In this document: in pieces, positions 1 to 10,559 of the stretch | How positions within the stretch are numbered: the first letter of the stretch is position 1 | Layout: each line of letters starts with the position of its first letter | Assembly: GCA_963989245.1 (NCBI GenBank) | Contig: OZ022341.1 | Coordinates: 51,404,933-51,468,932 of the forward strand | Length of the DNA: 64,000 nucleotides | Direction of reading: 5' to 3' | Source of the DNA: Nansenia antarctica | Taxonomy: Eukaryota; Chordata; Actinopteri; Argentiniformes; Microstomatidae | Program-made: the position numbers and the translations under genes | Notes under the pieces: model-generated | What the model was told of the DNA's origin: nothing | The model's database searches: none | Seen by the model: the letters and a program-made list of their open reading frames with translations, nothing else

Positions 1-562
1 AAAGGGAATGACGGGAATGGACAGCAGATGATAGCATGGCTGGAAACAGTCTTAGGGGCATGGGAAACTTATTTTGCTAAGATAGGAGCACCTATTATAG
101 CAGACATGATTTTTGACTTTCTTAGGAGACAGGGCCTCATTGACTGTTTTTGGAAAATCAGTCACTCAGTCCACCTTGATGAACTTTTCAGTAGACTAGT
201 CCTCATCTGAGGTGAAGATCTATGCATTCATGCTTTCCCTTTGTCCGGTGCTTACTGTTGGGGAATTATGTGTTATGATAACTGAATGTCATTATTTGTG
301 TATTGTTTGTTTATTTCTATATCGTATGTGATTGATGTCAGTTGAGAAGTGATGTGGTGGTTATGCAAAGATAGGAAAGAAGTTCTGTTCCTAGCGCAAC
401 GAAGAAAAAGCTCCTGACTAGGAAAGGTTAGCAATCTGAGACAGCGGTAAAGGTTGTTCTGAAGATGCAAGAAACAAGAAGACGTCGGTCGTTGGAAGTT
501 TTTGTGTTGAAATATGTATGATGTACTGTGTTTAGATTAATTTGTATTGTTATTTTTAGGAT

Positions 563-595
<33 letters not shown>

Positions 596-842
596 TTGAT
601 TGTTTTGTATTTGGTTTATATGATATTTTTGGTTGCTGGTACTGGTGCTGGGTTGGTCTGTGTTATTATGTTTCTTGTGTTGTGTGTTGGTGTAGTTTTT
701 CTGTCTGTTGTTGTTTATTTTTTTTTAAAAATCTTTGGTTTCTTATCTGCAGTGTGTGGGGTTTTGTGTTTTTGTTTTTGTTTTATGTGGTCGTTTAGTT
801 TCGGAACACCCTCTAGGTGTTCCGTGTTCCGAGGGGGGAATA
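1..842. other. Unassigned T/G-rich flank of LTR-like segment
   Basis: No gene is recognised. A 60-codon open frame lies at 28-210 (plus), and a T/G-rich stretch at 547-790 reads as a hydrophobic frame running up to a purine tract near 832-841. Because a purine tract followed by TG is the usual junction of a retroviral or LTR-retrotransposon 3' end, this could be the degraded 3' interior of the element whose LTR starts at 843. The composition is low-complexity, so the hydrophobicity may mean nothing. Confidence 0.25.
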
Positions 843-965
843 TGTGGTGTATTTTCATACATACCATGAATTGCATTGAGCCTGCAAAGACATGCCCTCT
901 AACAATAGGGGTTTTATGGCAACCAGATGACCAACAGAGACCTCTGGGGGTTGGGACCGCTTGTA

Positions 966-1012
<47 letters not shown>

Positions 1013-1274
1013 GCCTCTCCCCCCTTGACCATCTCTAGGGAAGGTGATAGGCCAGGCATCTAGGTGACTGTGATAGGATCACTGGTAGATATTTGCATAA
1101 GAAAAGGACACAAAAAGGACAGGACAGGGGCAGATCTCGCTCTCTTAACCACCCCAGCCCAGCAGAGCAGATCACCAGCCCAGACCAGGCTCCAGCTGTT
1201 GGTATATGTATACTTTGTTTTGTACTTTAATTAAATCGTCTTAAACTCAATAACTGTTCTTTGATTCATAACCA
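843..1274 (+). mobile_element. LTR-like segment (possible endogenous retroelement 3' LTR)
   Basis: The segment starts TG just after a G-rich tract and ends CA at 1274. It holds a promoter-like stretch near 1090-1150 and an ATTAAA-type polyadenylation signal near 1229, the layout of an LTR. A (CA)n microsatellite lies inside. The partner LTR, if any, is outside the window, so no TSD can be tested. It ends only about 20 bases from the splice donor of the minus-strand HECT-like exon at 1294-1538, so it would sit in the next intron of that gene. A chance TG...CA is possible. Confidence 0.4.
967..1008. repeat. (CA)n microsatellite
   Basis: About 20 perfect CA units inside the LTR-like segment. 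Confidence 0.9.
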
Positions 1275-1293
1275 ATAAGGTAATACACAACAC

Positions 1294-3550
1294 TTCCAAA
1301 ACACAGTGAAGAGGGCTGGCCCAGTTGGCTCTATGGGACTTGTAAAAGCAGAGTATTGCTTTCTCCCTGTCCACAACACTACCCCGCATGTCCATGGTGA
1401 AATTGAGTGTTTTTGCCTTCTCGTGCTGTTCAAGCAGCCTCCGTCTGAAGAGCACAGCTGCTCTTGTAGGGTCATGAATTCTTCCATTCTGAAAAGATTT
1501 TGGAGTCCCAGCAGCAAACTTTGAATAGGATGGTACCACTACTCAAAAAAACATCTCCATGCGAGTAACAGACAGTCATAGACTTAACATCCACTCCCAT
1601 CAGTTTCTGTTCCAGTGTCTAGATATAATACATTACAAAAGTGTGTGCTTCATTTGCTAAATATAAACAGAAATCGAGCCTCTGTCACTGGTAGACACAT
1701 CTCCTGCATTAGATTCCACAGTTTGCAATAACAGAATTCCATGCATGTCTCCAGCGACTTATTAAAGTGTGAGGAAAAAGATTAATATACATACCAGGCT
1801 CTGGTTCAGTAACAGACGTACCAGCTCTCTCCGCACCACTGGCCCCTCTCTCCCCACCACTGGCCCCTCTCTCCACACCACTGGCCCCTCTCTCCACACC
1901 ACTGGCCCCTCTCTCCCCACCACTGGCCCCTCTCTCCCCACCACTGGCCCCTCTCTCCCCACCACTGGCCCCTCTCTCCACACCACTGGTAGATGGCCCA
2001 GCTCTCTCCACACCACTCCACACTCCCTCATCTTCATCAAGGGACATTAAACTTTAAAACATACAAGATGTGTAACAAGTTAGATACAGTACATTGTCTT
2101 CTGCAATGCATTTCCATAATAGGTTAGAGGCTAATTGAAATACAGTGACAAATCTCAAAGTTTGAATTAGGGTAAAGTCAGCCATACCTGGCACCACATG
2201 AATGTGCATGAAATTCAATCATACTTTTGGGGAATTCATTTCCACATATTGGGCATGGACAATCCTGAAAGGAAATAAAAACAGCTATTTGTCTGCAAAT
2301 TGCTATATGAGTTTTATACCATCAGCATTAGATATGCATAGATATGGAATCAGATTTGTAATAAGAGGATTTGACAACTTACACTATCATCATCATCACA
2401 AACATTGCTACTGCATCCTTGAATGTGAAGTGCCAGGAATTGCAGAGGCATTGACACACCACACTTCTTGCAGACACTCTTTGGCATCTTGGCAAATTCA
2501 GGAGCGTCATGGGGCAGTGGTGAGACATCAAGCTGTTCTTGCAATGGGACTATGTACAATACGTATTTCCCATTGTTGCTGGCACTTTTCAGCACCATTG
2601 CTGTGTATCCCTCTGCCTCTGTAGGAACTACTAACAGCTTCCGCTGTCCGGTACCCCCTTCATTTGGATAAAAATAGGTATGTTGAAATAAATACTTCAA
2701 AAAATTGTGAATCAACAGAATATAACATTTCATTCATTTAACATTTCTGTCTGTAAAATGGTGTAAATAGCTGGCAAAAAAACACCATCCAAGCCTACAA
2801 CCTGCAGATGAACACAAACTAGATAGGATTGTCCACCATGAACAAGAGGTCTTTCACAATTGACTACATAGTGAACTGTCACTGTCTGCCTAAATGTGAT
2901 CACAGCAACACAGCCCTTGCCTACACTACTGCTAACTGTACCTGACGCTTTGTAACAGAGCCAGCCTCCTGTCAGCTGGCTCATCTTTGGGTACTGTTCT
3001 TGCAGTAGTCTGACGATCTGAACAGGGAGGTCACATGACAACATATGCATTATTCACCTTTTCAAGTGGCCTTTTTAGTTTTTTTACAAGTAGCTGTGAA
3101 CTTCAATGTCAGTTTGAATAAAATGTGAAAATAGTATACACTATTGATACGTCTGTATCAGTGTATATTTACAAGTGATTGCAGCCCAACTGTCTACTAC
3201 GGGAGAACAGCTGACTTGGCGTAGTCCCTAATACGGCAGTGTATTTCCAGGTAAAAATTTGAAAATGTTTAAGAGAGAAAGTATAATATATTATAATTTC
3301 TGGGCTCATTTGACAGCCCTTAAACACCCTAATCTTTACCTCCTCATAGCCAGCATCCTCTGGCATGGCGATTGTCCTCTTCCCCAGGCCAGCTTCATAT
3401 AGACATATCTCCTGACACGCCTTAGGAGTCTTGTCTGTTGGTCCGGGAAGCAGAAATAACGGAATTCTAATAGATTTAGCCGCAGCTAATCGGACCACAG
3501 GGGAGCGTCTCTTCCCACCCCTGGCACTCCTGAAAAACCCTGGAAAGGAT
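1294..3550 (-). CDS. HECT/G2E3-like E3 ubiquitin ligase gene, N-terminal and middle exons (partial)
   Basis: Minus-strand gene inferred from six exons: 3340-3550, 2942-3017, 2383-2657, 2188-2264, 1795-2051 and 1294-1538. All have AG/GT borders and the phases match at every junction (0, 1, 0, 2, 1), leaving one open frame. Exon 1 is basic, then has the motif PLFLLPGPTDKTP. Exon 3 carries a CxxC zinc-finger-like motif (VCKKCG, then H and C) and the motif YIVPLQEQLD. Exon 4 has a second C-x2-C...H...C finger (CPICGNEF). Exon 5 encodes a 7-residue repeat (ERGASGG). Exon 6 contains NWASPLHC, which I recall preceding the HECT fold in fish proteins annotated as G2/M-phase E3 ligase-like. The first exon with the start codon and the catalytic HECT region are not seen; the latter should lie left of the LTR-like segment. 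The exon 5 and 6 acceptors are weak. The family assignment is from memory of motifs, without a search. Confidence 0.6.
1838..1986 (-). repeat. Coding 21-bp minisatellite
   Basis: About seven near-identical 21-bp units lie within exon 5 of the HECT-like gene. As 21 is a multiple of 3, unit gain or loss keeps the frame and changes the number of seven-residue ERGASGG/ERGASGV repeats. Confidence 0.8.
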
Positions 3551-3712
3551 CTGAGGAAGGATCAAACAAACATTGGATTGTATTAGGTCTTCTACAGGAG
3601 AAAGATTCCCCCCCAACAGACCGATTGTATAATAAACACACAATTACTAACAACCTTTGTATCTCAGTATGCACTGTTGGACGGCCGCCACCTAAAAATG
3701 TGCTTGGTCCAG

Positions 3713-3792
3713 GTAAACACCTGCTACCAGGGAGTGTCCCCAAGCTAGACGACTGCCCAGGGAGTGTCCCCAAGCTAGACGACTGCCCAGGG
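3713..3792. repeat. 31-bp tandem duplication
   Basis: Two copies of a 31-bp unit (about 3731-3792) end exactly where the solo LTR begins. The region 3551-3792, upstream of the HECT-like exon, otherwise shows no supported exon. Confidence 0.7.
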
Positions 3793-4515
3793 TGTCACGA
3801 CCAGAGGGCGGAACCCAGAAGCAGACAACGGAGAACAGGTAGTGCAACAATAATAGATATTTATTGTAAGGTTGGGGTGTTAGGGGAATCAGGCTGGAGG
3901 TAGGTAGAACCGGCAGGGGGTCAGGCAGGTAGGCAGGTAGTCAGACAGGCAGGAGGTCAGGCAGGTAGGCAGGTAGTCAGACAGGCGGGGGGTCAGGCAG
4001 GCGGAGTGGTTGGCAGACAGGCAGGGGGTCAGGCAGGTAATGTGGTCGGCAGACAGGCAGGGGGTCAGGCAGGTAGAGTGGTCGGCAGACAGGCAGGGGG
4101 TCAGGCAGGTAGTCAGACAGGCAGGGGATTAGGCAGGCGGAGTGGTCGGCAGACAGGCAGGGGGTCAGGCAGGTAGAGTGGTCGGCAGACAGGCAGGGGG
4201 TCAGGCAGGTAGGCAGGTAGTCAGACAGGCAGGAGGTCAGGCAGGTAGGCAGGTAGTCAGACAGGCAGGAGGTCGGCAGGCAGGGAATCCTTTAACGGGG
4301 AACAGGGAGAATAGGGTTAGGCTAGGGTAACGGGTAACGTATAGAGTAGAGGGAACGAACACTGGGACCAACCATTAAGTGGCTACGATCTGGCGTTGAC
4401 TGGAAGCAGGAGCAGGGCTTAAGTAGGAACCACTCGCGGTCTTAATCGGCCACACCTGGCGCCACTGATAGCCGGCTGATGAGCCGGGGGTGGAGCTGGG
4501 GGCGGAACTGTGACA
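3793..4515 (-). mobile_element. Solo LTR filled with CAGGCAGG-type satellite
   Basis: Starts TGTCAC and ends GTGACA (6-bp inverted termini), flanked by the 5-bp direct repeat CAGGG at 3788-3792 and 4516-4520. Read on the minus strand it resembles fish Gypsy LTRs: a GC-rich promoter part near 4440-4510, then an AT-rich part with a possible AATAAA-like region near 3850. About 385 bp of degenerate CAGGCAGG/TAGGCAGG repeat (3903-4290) fills the middle. No coding interior is present, so it is a solo LTR or a small non-autonomous element. Confidence 0.6.
3903..4290. repeat. Degenerate CAGG-based satellite
   Basis: Arrays of CAGGCAGG, TAGGCAGG and GGTCAGGCAGG with a higher-order period of roughly 40-60 bp. 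The open frame it creates (4142-4330) is repeat-derived. Confidence 0.85.
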
Positions 4516-5164
4516 CAGGGAGTCCAGTGACTTGACTGCTTGACTGCTTCCTATCTTCAATCAAGGACAGAAGAGTCCGAGCCAATGTTTGGATGTTGTT
4601 ATTTTCCTGTAAAATACATAAAAACATGTTAGATATGCTAGTCATGCTCATGCATGAAGCATGATTAATCCGATACATAGCAGGGTTTTAAATGCTTCAA
4701 AAGTCTTATTTGAATGTAGGCCCCACTTTGCATGTAGACGAATGTCAAACTTTCCACATAGTTAATGCACCCTCGACCCCACATTGTACTATAGGGACAT
4801 TGTAAACTGAAACGGAAAAGTCACTGACTCTACCACAATTACGCTACATAATGATCCTAGTTATCATTATGTTGTCAGCTAATTAGGCAGCTAGGCAGCT
4901 AGTGCTAGCTAACATTAGTCTAGTAAGGTTAGAAAGGTTATGCTAAAATCACGATTGTAGGTGATGCATGCAGGTCTAATTATAGGTATTGATATGGATA
5001 CACGCATCAGGATTCTAAATAGGACTAGATGTTAAAATCCCTAAATAATTTTAGGCTAACATTAGCTAGATGTACTCGTAATATCACACAATTTCTATCA
5101 CTCACTTGAGGTCGACGAGCGTGGTCAGAAGCTTCCATCGTCAATGTTAAACTTTCTTTTTTCC

Positions 5165-5239
5165 TTTTCCTCCTTCTTCTTCTTCTTCTTTTCCTCCTCC
5201 TCTTCTTCTTCTTCTTCTTCTTCTTCTTCTTCTTCTTCG
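5165..5239. repeat. (TTC)n microsatellite
   Basis: Polypyrimidine TTC/TCC tract. The Lys/Arg-rich open frames on the minus strand here are artefacts of it. Confidence 0.9.
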
Positions 5240-5241
5240 TG

Positions 5242-5660
5242 GAGATGTAGCCCAGGTGAACGCAATCCCACCTTTGCAAGTATGCAACTCTGTTTGAGCC
5301 AAGACGTGAGATAGTGTCAAAAAGATGATTGGCTGTGGAGATGTAGCATCGGATTGGCTGTGGAGATGTAGCATCGGATTGGCTGTGGAGATGTAGCCCA
5401 GGTGAACGCCCTCCCACCTTTGCAAGTATGCAACTCTGTTTGAGCCAAGACGTGAGATAGTGTCAAAAAGTTGTAAGCTTGTACTTGGGATTCGTAGTCT
5501 TTTTTTGCAACTACAACTATTCTGCAAATCTTTTTTGCAACTTCAACTCTGAATATGCAAGTCTACAAATCTTTTTGGCAACTTCAACTCTGAATATGCA
5601 AGTCTACAAATCTTTTTTGCAACTACAACTCTGAATATGCAAGTCCACAAATCTGTTTTG
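5242..5660. repeat. Tandem and interspersed local repeats
   Basis: A block beginning GATGTAGCCCAGGTGAACGC is present twice, with 24-bp repeats (GGATTGGCTGTGGAGATGTA) between. Three to four ~50-bp units containing CTGAATATGCAAGTC follow. Confidence 0.75.
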
Positions 5661-6220
5661 CACCGACAACTGTCAATATACAAGTCTGCGTATTTGTGAC
5701 ATCGATATAAAGAGGCACATTTTGGGGATAGCTCAGAGCCGATGCTAATTAGTTCAGTTAGTTGTGCTGCCAGAGATGAAGATGTTGTTATTCATTATGT
5801 AAATTACTGCAAGAGGAGTGAAGAGGATCGTTCTCACACTTGCCATCTGCTAATCACTGTGTGAAAGATCCAGTCACACGTTTTCACCCACATTCCCTTG
5901 TGAACTTGTCACTGTCAATTAGTCAAAAATGTATTAATTACAAGTTTTAGAAAAGGTTGGATACTTTAACTCTAACCCTAAACCTATGTTAAGTAACCTA
6001 TGTGTATCATAAAACAAATTAACTCAAAGACACGATTATATAAGAACAACTAACAACTAACAAATGAGACGATGATTTCATACTAACAAAAAGCTCTACT
6101 AAATGTTTGTAAGTACAAGTTGTTCTGACCTAGCACAATGAAACTAAGAGTCGACAGACAAACACAGCCAAACACAAAACTAGTCGACTGACAATGAGAA
6201 ATCTGGTGGAGCATTTAAAC

Positions 6221-7809
6221 CAGGGGTCCCCAAACTACGGCCCGCGGGCCGAACACGGCCCGCCCCCACACTTGGACCGGCCCTTTGAACAACGTGTAAT
6301 TTCTAACTGCAATTGCGGCATTGCACCGACGTGGTGGCGGGGGCGCTGTTTCGCAAATAAGTTAGCTTTCGTGTTTGCTAGCGAAATAGCTGATAGTTGA
6401 TGTTGACTGCTCAAGGAGAATACATATTTGAAAGTACAGAATGCCTGAGAGCCTTATATTGCATTATATTACATTACATTTTGAATGGTCATCTGGTGCC
6501 TGAATATTGTGTTTTCCTTTACATAAATAATGACATTTCCACCATAAATTGATGCAGAAGGGCACAAATTGCATCTAAATTCACCAGAATGCAAGAAATT
6601 AAGGGTTTGATGCTCGTTTAAGGACCCCCAGACAGCCCTGCTTCATGGGTCCCCCTGTGTATGATGAGGGTCCTCCCTCAAGTATCAGACTGTAAAACTG
6701 ATTGGGCCCTATTATGCACTTCATAAGTCTTAAGCAATAAGACGAGGCGGTAGATCTAAACTTAAGACGTGGAGGCGTGGTCAAGGCCACTTTGCTATTA
6801 TGCGTGCGGTAGTGGGCGCCTAAAACCCGGCGCTAAGCAAAGAAATTAGTCATGGGTGTGTTTTGGGCGTCTTCTCAATCAACCCAATCAGCGTGCCAGG
6901 TGCCATTCCCTTTAAGAACCGGCTGCGTTGAGTCATTAGCGCTATGCTATTATGGAAGTCCTAAGAAGGAGGTCAGCGCGCTTCTCTGCAGAAGAAAGTA
7001 ACAAGCTCGTGCATGATTATTTTCTGAATAAACACGGCAATACCTCCGCTTGTGAGTTGAGAAGTATTACAGAGGGGTCGCTGGAAGACTGCAGGAATGA
7101 CAGATGTTGATGTCATTATATTACGCACGGCATGCTCGTACTGTATGTGCACAGTATGCGGAGGCAACATACTGTACAGCGCTGGCCTCTCCCTTCTGAA
7201 ATAAAGCATTTATACTGTGACCGTAATTGACGTCTTGCCGTGGAGCCACGTGCATGTTCATGTGTGCCCACATGCATGCGCAAACCGCGGAGGCGCGCTC
7301 GTGTTTCAAAACGTGCATGAAGTCTAAACTTAAGAACTTTTCAAACCACTTCTTAGCGCTAGGAGCAAAGTCAGATCGCATAATAGCAGGGGCGCCTAGT
7401 GCACTTCATTAACATATGAACACTCCCACAATGAGTAATATATGCACGGGAGTATTACGTCTTATGTGTGGGCGCCTATCGACACCTGCATAATAGCAGT
7501 AGCGCGTATGAAGCGCATAATAAGGGTGGCGGTAGGTCTTAATTAAGACTTAAGACGGCAAGTAAAGAAGTGCATAATAGGGCCCATTATATTTCATTGA
7601 CATATCACTATAGGTATAAATTCCATCCAAATTCAACTGTTTAGACAGGTGTTTGCATCCACCAGTGCTCTCCTGCGCGCAATTGCTTTGCGCAACTGCC
7701 TCCATTCCACTCCGTTCCATATTATTTTATGTTAGAGACCAACCCAGGCCCCCCATCACAGAAAGGAAAAATGATGTGGCCCTCACAGAAAAAAGTTTGG
7801 GGACCCCTG
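6221..7809. mobile_element. Non-autonomous hAT transposon
   Basis: The inverted termini CAGGGGTCCCCAAACT and AGTTTGGGGACCCCTG are flanked by a perfect 8-bp direct repeat ATTTAAAC (6213-6220 and 7810-7817). Eight-base TSDs and CAGGG termini are hAT hallmarks. No transposase frame is present. A second element (6704-7585) is nested inside, so the original length was about 700 bp. Confidence 0.9.
6704..7585. mobile_element. PIF/Harbinger-like MITE nested in hAT
   Basis: Perfect inverted termini GGGCCCTATTATGCACTTC at 6704-6722 and 7567-7585, flanked by ATT on both sides (6701-6703, 7586-7588), compatible with a 3-bp TSD. GGGCCC-type ends and 3-bp duplications suggest PIF/Harbinger; the superfamily is an inference. 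It contains no transposase; open frames at 6973-7412 are short and unrelated to known proteins. Confidence 0.7.
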
Positions 7810-7976
7810 ATTTAAACAGACAGACAGCCTTCTGATTAGCAGAGAGGCAGCCCTCTGATTGGACAGGAATGGGGAATGAATGATGAGTGACAGGAATGAA
7901 TGACCAATTGCAGATGGACACCTAAATGTAGAAGGATAGTAAGAGGAAACACACAGCAGGAAAAACAAGACACAAC

Positions 7977-8042
7977 ATTACATTTACATTTACATTTTTG
8001 CCATTTAGCAGACGCCTTATTTCAAAGCGACTTACAATCAAT
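7977..8042 (+). repeat. Dispersed fish repeat fragment (TTTAGCAGACGC type)
   Basis: Contains CATTTAGCAGACGCC followed by AAAGCGACTTACAATCA, a short sequence found dispersed in many teleost genomes and usually treated as part of a non-autonomous element. Only a fragment is present. Confidence 0.55.
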
Positions 8043-8922
8043 ACATTTGTGTACAAATGTGAATCGTCTATCCACTAGTCATAGCAGGAAAAGTACTCTA
8101 TGCTCAGGCCAGGGGCAGTCGTGCTAGAAGAAGGAAGAGTTTATTTGTTTACGATGCGTCCATTCAGGCTCTTCACAGCTGTACAGTCGTGGCTCTTTAA
8201 TAATGTCTTTAGAAAAGCCCAAGGCCTTCTGCAGGAACGGTACCATAAAGGGATTCTGAAGAAACATTTTTATCAGTGGGAACTAAAGGTCTAAGGTCAG
8301 GGACCAACCCTTGTTCTCCTCACCACAAATGCCTCAGCTGACTCTACTTCCTGTTGTAGATGACATCAGCAACTCGCTGCTTTAGGAGCACTCTGTCAGG
8401 ACACCTCTGAAACTATGTTTCAGTGCTAAGCCTGTTAAACGTATAACCCCACAGTGACTTTCAGAACACCTTTTTTTAAGCTGAATTGAATTCAAATTTG
8501 TAATTGTCTAATCTAACCTAAAATTACCCAAAACAGGATGGAAACTAATAGAAGAAAAAGCCTGTGCTTATGAAACTGGAAAGGGCTTTTGGTGTTGACT
8601 TTTATAACAATGTATTTTCTATAGGATACACACCAGTCTGCAGTGCTTTTCCAGCTGAGTGCTTATAAAGGTAATTACAGAGCTGGACTGGAACACACAG
8701 GAGGCTGTAACTGGGCCTTTACAATAACAACATTTCACTTATTTTACTCTCCCCTTTTAATATAGCTGTTTTATCAACAATTAAAATGTAATGAATTGCC
8801 TTAATTAATGTGGAGAATATTCCATTGAGAGCTAAACAAGTAAAATTAAAAATAGCATTGACTTGGAAAGAGGCTCTCTTTATCTCTCGCTTTCTCTCTC
8901 TTTTGCTTTCTCTCTCTTGCGT

Positions 8923-8923
<1 letters not shown>

Positions 8924-9006
<83 letters not shown>
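8924..9006. repeat. (TC)n microsatellite
   Basis: More than 40 CT units; Ser/Leu and Arg/Glu frames here are artefacts. Confidence 0.95.
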
Positions 9007-9008
<2 letters not shown>

Positions 9009-9205
9009 CTGTTGGGGAGTGGCAGGAGGAGTGTGTGTATGTGTGTGTTGATCTCCTTGGTTACTCCAGAGCAGGGGGAGTATAGAGTTGCTGGAAGAAC
9101 TGTTGTACATCCAGTATGTGAAGGTGTCACAAGCCTTTGGGGCCAGAGTAGTACTGGAGGAAGAGTGTAGTGGTGCTGGTAAACATTCTGTTTGGGGTGT
9201 CTAAG

Positions 9206-9242
9206 GTGATGATGATGATGATGATGATAATGATGATGATGA
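9206..9242. repeat. (GAT)n microsatellite
   Basis: About twelve GAT units with one interruption. Confidence 0.85.
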
Positions 9243-9689
9243 TGTCCTGAGTGGTTACTATAGGTGTGTGGAATATTGACCAATTAGCCCCCCGCTAGAA
9301 TCGGATCTATGTTTAATATAAGAGATATAAAGAGCTTACCACTATCAATTATTTTCATCCATATTGCAAAAGATTGACAAGATTCTATTCTAAACGACCA
9401 CATAGTTTTTTTCCTCCACCGGTAAACACAGTATGCGCCACAAGCAAGTTTTTTCACCCATGTCAATGTTCAAATGCAAGTGCTAATGACTGAGTGGCAG
9501 ATATTGTATATGGTTTAATAGTTCTGATTTGTTTTTACAAATGTCAAGGTTTGGTTTTATTGTGTGCTTGGTTGTATTTTCAGTTTACTATTTCAAAGTT
9601 TGCTTTTATTGTAATTCTGTATGCTGACAATAAATCTGAATCAAACTTCATTTTCTATGGATGTTTTTCTTTGAGTGGGTAAATGTATA

Positions 9690-9830
9690 GAGGTGAAAGG
9701 GTTCATTTTCAAAACAAGTGAGAAAAGAAAAGCATTTGGATGGAATTTATACCTATAGTGATATGTCAGTGAAATAGTCTTACAGTCTGATACACGAGAA
9801 AGGTCAAATGGCACTGATGGTGCCAAAATG
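9690..9830 (-). repeat. Paralogue of hAT interior lacking the nested MITE
   Basis: Reverse-complemented, this segment matches both sides of the MITE inserted at 6704-7585 (for example TATCACTATAGGTATAAATT) but runs across the junction without the insertion. It therefore acts as an internal empty site. Confidence 0.6.
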
Positions 9831-10217
9831 TCTCCAAATGGCACAATTTGGTTGTCCCCCTAAACATATCTGTACTAAAACAGGTACAAAGTTGCACTGG
9901 CTCACAATACTAGCATCTAACTTGGCACAAATACTCATCAGACCTTGGAGTACTGATTCCTAGATGATTTGGGCTACCACTTTTTCAAGCTGATATTCAG
10001 TCTAAAAGCTGTTGTTTTTTTAGGCGGAGAGTGAATTTTAGATTTTTCACAAAGTTCTAGCTCTATTTACTCTGACATAGAACCCCACAGGTGTTAGCTT
10101 CCATTTGATACCAAGATCATTATGAAGGCCCTTGTGATTGTGGAGATATTCTATATTCACTGTGGGCATGTCATTTCGAGCAGAAAACCTGAAAAATAGA
10201 TAATGGGTAAACAGGTT

Positions 10218-10559
10218 TGTAGCAAGTTCACACGCACAGAGGGACAACAGGAATGGCAGGTTATTAGTAAGGGCACCGCCCGGTTTATTACTTCGCCGCG
10301 GTAGTAGAGCCTCGCTCGCTTTACCCGAGCCTCGCTCCTGTCTCCGCTCACTCGACCCTTTCGGTCGCCGCTCTCCGTCTCTCTCACTGCGTATTCTCAG
10401 CGCGTCTCTCACGTCACACGCTTCCGCTCTTCCACCTACTGCCCTCCCGGGGGAAACAAACACACACATTAAGAAGCCGTCTGATGGGGACTCAATTGGC
10501 ATCAGCCAGTGCCAATTACGCCCCCATCCCCTTCACCAACCGTCCTGCAGCTCCCCACA
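10218..10559 (-). mobile_element. 3' LTR of Gmr1-like Gypsy remnant
   Basis: About 342 bp, TG...CA on the plus strand, homologous to the split right LTR at 11794-11990 plus 41841-42062 (shared AGCAAGTTCACACGCACAG and AACAAACACACACATTAAGA). On the minus strand it follows a G-rich tract typical of a polypurine tract. Compared with the right LTR it lacks a stretch near its middle. Confidence 0.75.

Larger units (their letters stand above)
4521..6212. other. Intergenic, tandem repeats, no gene seen
   Basis: Contains a (TTC)n tract at 5165-5239, a duplicated ~90-bp block (5242-5330 and 5390-5478) separated by short 24-bp repeats, and a ~50-bp tandem repeat at 5520-5660. The remainder is AT-rich with no supported exon. 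Confidence 0.6.
7818..10217. other. Intergenic with dispersed repeats
   Basis: No gene is supported. Contents are a fish dispersed repeat at about 7977-8042, a (TC)n tract, a (GAT)n tract, and at 9690-9830 an inverted segment matching the flanks of the nested MITE at 6704-7585. Confidence 0.6.

Noticed and set aside
10047..10502. 151-codon minus-strand frame
   Set aside because: Runs through the Gypsy LTR and its flank; the same LTR frame recurs at 41851-42033.
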